From NCBI GenBank assembly GCA_963729215.1, contig CAVSND010000016.1:62001-126000 (forward strand): a stretch of DNA of 64,000 nt, given 5' to 3'. Of the stretch, positions 63,438 to 64,000 are shown piece after piece (position 1 is the first letter of the stretch; every line of letters begins with the position of its first letter). The notes below the pieces were generated by a model. That model was not told the DNA's origin. It ran no database searches and was given only the letters and a program-made list of their open reading frames with translations. A program made the translations under genes and the position numbers. The DNA comes from CAVQJU01 sp963729215. GTDB taxonomy: Bacteria; Acidobacteriota; Vicinamibacteria; Vicinamibacterales; CAVVIG01.

Positions 63438-64000
63438 ATGGGGTTGTTTCCTCAGACTTTCATCGACGACCTCCGCCTGCAGGCGAACATCCTGCAGGTT
63501 GTGCAGGAGTACGTCCCGCTCAAGAAGGTGGGCCGGACGTACAAGGGGCTGTGTCCGTTCCACTCGGAGAAGACACCTTCCTTTCACGTGGATCCGGAAA
63601 AGGGCTTCTTTCACTGTTTCGGGTGCAGCCTTGGGGGCGACGTCTTCAAGTTTCTCGAGCTTCACGAAAAGCTCGGCTTTCAGGACGCCGTCCGCATGCT
63701 TGCCCAGAAGGTGGGCCTCGCCCTGCCCGAGCAAAGCGAGGGCAGCGGAGACGACGCAAGCCGCCGCGACGCCGGCATGCGGGAGGCCCTCCTGAAGGCC
63801 CACGAAATCGCAGCCGCGTACTTCAAGGAACAGCTGGCGGGCCCCGCAGGAGGGCGCGCGCGACAGCAGCTCGCCGATCGCCAGGTCCCGCAGGCCACGA
63901 TCGACGAACTCGGACTGGGGTTCGCCCCGCAATCGCGCGAGGGGCTCAAGAGCCGGCTGCTGGCCCAGGGTTTCACGCAGAGCGTCCTTCTCCAGAGCGG
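63438..64000 (+). CDS. dnaG: DNA primase DnaG, N-terminal part (cut by window end)
   Basis: 187 codons from ATG 63438 to the edge. The CHC2 zinc-binding domain is evident (LCPFHSEKTPSFHVDPEKGFFHCFGC; C, H, C, C ligands), followed by SLGGDVFKFLELHEKLGFQDAVRMLAQKVGLALPEQ and the start of the TOPRIM-linker region (IAAYFKEQLAG). It makes RNA primers for replication. dnaG often leads to rpoD, which would lie beyond the window. The start follows a repeat hairpin rather than a clean ribosome-binding site. Confidence 0.95.
   Translation, partial: MGLFPQTFIDDLRLQANILQVVQEYVPLKKVGRTYKGLCPFHSEKTPSFHVDPEKGFFHCFGCSLGGDVFKFLELHEKLGFQDAVRMLAQKVGLALPEQSEGSGDDASRRDAGMREALLKAHEIAAAYFKEQLAGPAGGRARQQLADRQVPQATIDELGLGFAPQSREGLKSRLLAQGFTQSVLLQS

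Overview
The window is a G+C-rich bacterial chromosome segment that is almost entirely housekeeping genes. Two adjacent Oar-like TonB-dependent receptors with N-terminal carboxypeptidase-regulatory domains, an LptD-type outer-membrane assembly protein, bL28, Lon and a Tgt-YajC-SecD-SecF operon indicate a diderm. The receptor type, the overall gene mix and the base composition suggest Acidobacteriota, perhaps Vicinamibacteria. That placement is an inference; no rRNA is present. I see no tRNA, rRNA, CRISPR, prophage or insertion sequence.

Layout. 1-1652: end of lgt, an RluD-type pseudouridine synthase and a Nudix hydrolase. 1724-4760 (minus): lon and a DksA-type zinc-finger protein. 5186-6440 (plus): a Cys-rich unknown, rpmB and ridA, convergent with the bifunctional (p)ppGpp enzyme (minus, to 8598). 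8808-9782: TPR lipoprotein. 9928-16590: two Oar-like receptors, the second broken. 16594-22080 (minus): M16 peptidase, then a tonB-exbB-exbD-exbD energising cassette. 22296-30415 (minus): one long operon, tgt-yajC-secD-secF-uppP-DUF502-hppA. 30433-31560: ddl. 31765-32023: a strong promoter, a 16-codon Lys-rich ORF and a terminator. 32023-34152 (minus): HEAT-repeat/cyclophilin lipoprotein. 34195-41543 (plus): nucleoside kinase, accD, folC, lptD, epimerase, radical SAM. 41629-46710 (mostly minus): htpX, thiC with a TPP riboswitch, AlkD-like protein, rRNA methyltransferase, with a leaderless unknown on plus. 46776-52829 (plus): rpiB, glyA, DinG-like helicase, TPR protein, YggS, DivIVA. 52852-60030 (minus): DUF4845-like protein, lepB, lepA, citrate synthase, membrane protein, DUF362, family-2 glycosyltransferase. 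60071-64000 (plus): larB, mutS2, dnaG (cut by the window end).

How the genes work together. The receptors, TonB and ExbB/ExbD form an outer-membrane uptake system. Tgt-YajC-SecDF-UppP-HppA couples tRNA modification, protein export, undecaprenyl-phosphate recycling and a pyrophosphate-driven ion pump. lepA-lepB links a translation GTPase with signal peptidase.

Two features cut across the window. First, seven genes carry single-base indels (29 events by my reading; 27 are insertions). They are densest in the second receptor (19) and hppA (5), and in every case correcting them restores an exact reading frame. Several affected genes are normally essential, so sequence error is the likeliest cause, although the clustering is striking. 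Second, several genes have a -10-like hexamer ending 6-8 nt before the start codon, which suggests leaderless transcripts. The most novel candidates are the small Lys-rich ORF with its own promoter and terminator, the divergent tgt/ddl starts only 17 bp apart, and a family of intergenic islands built from short repeated words.
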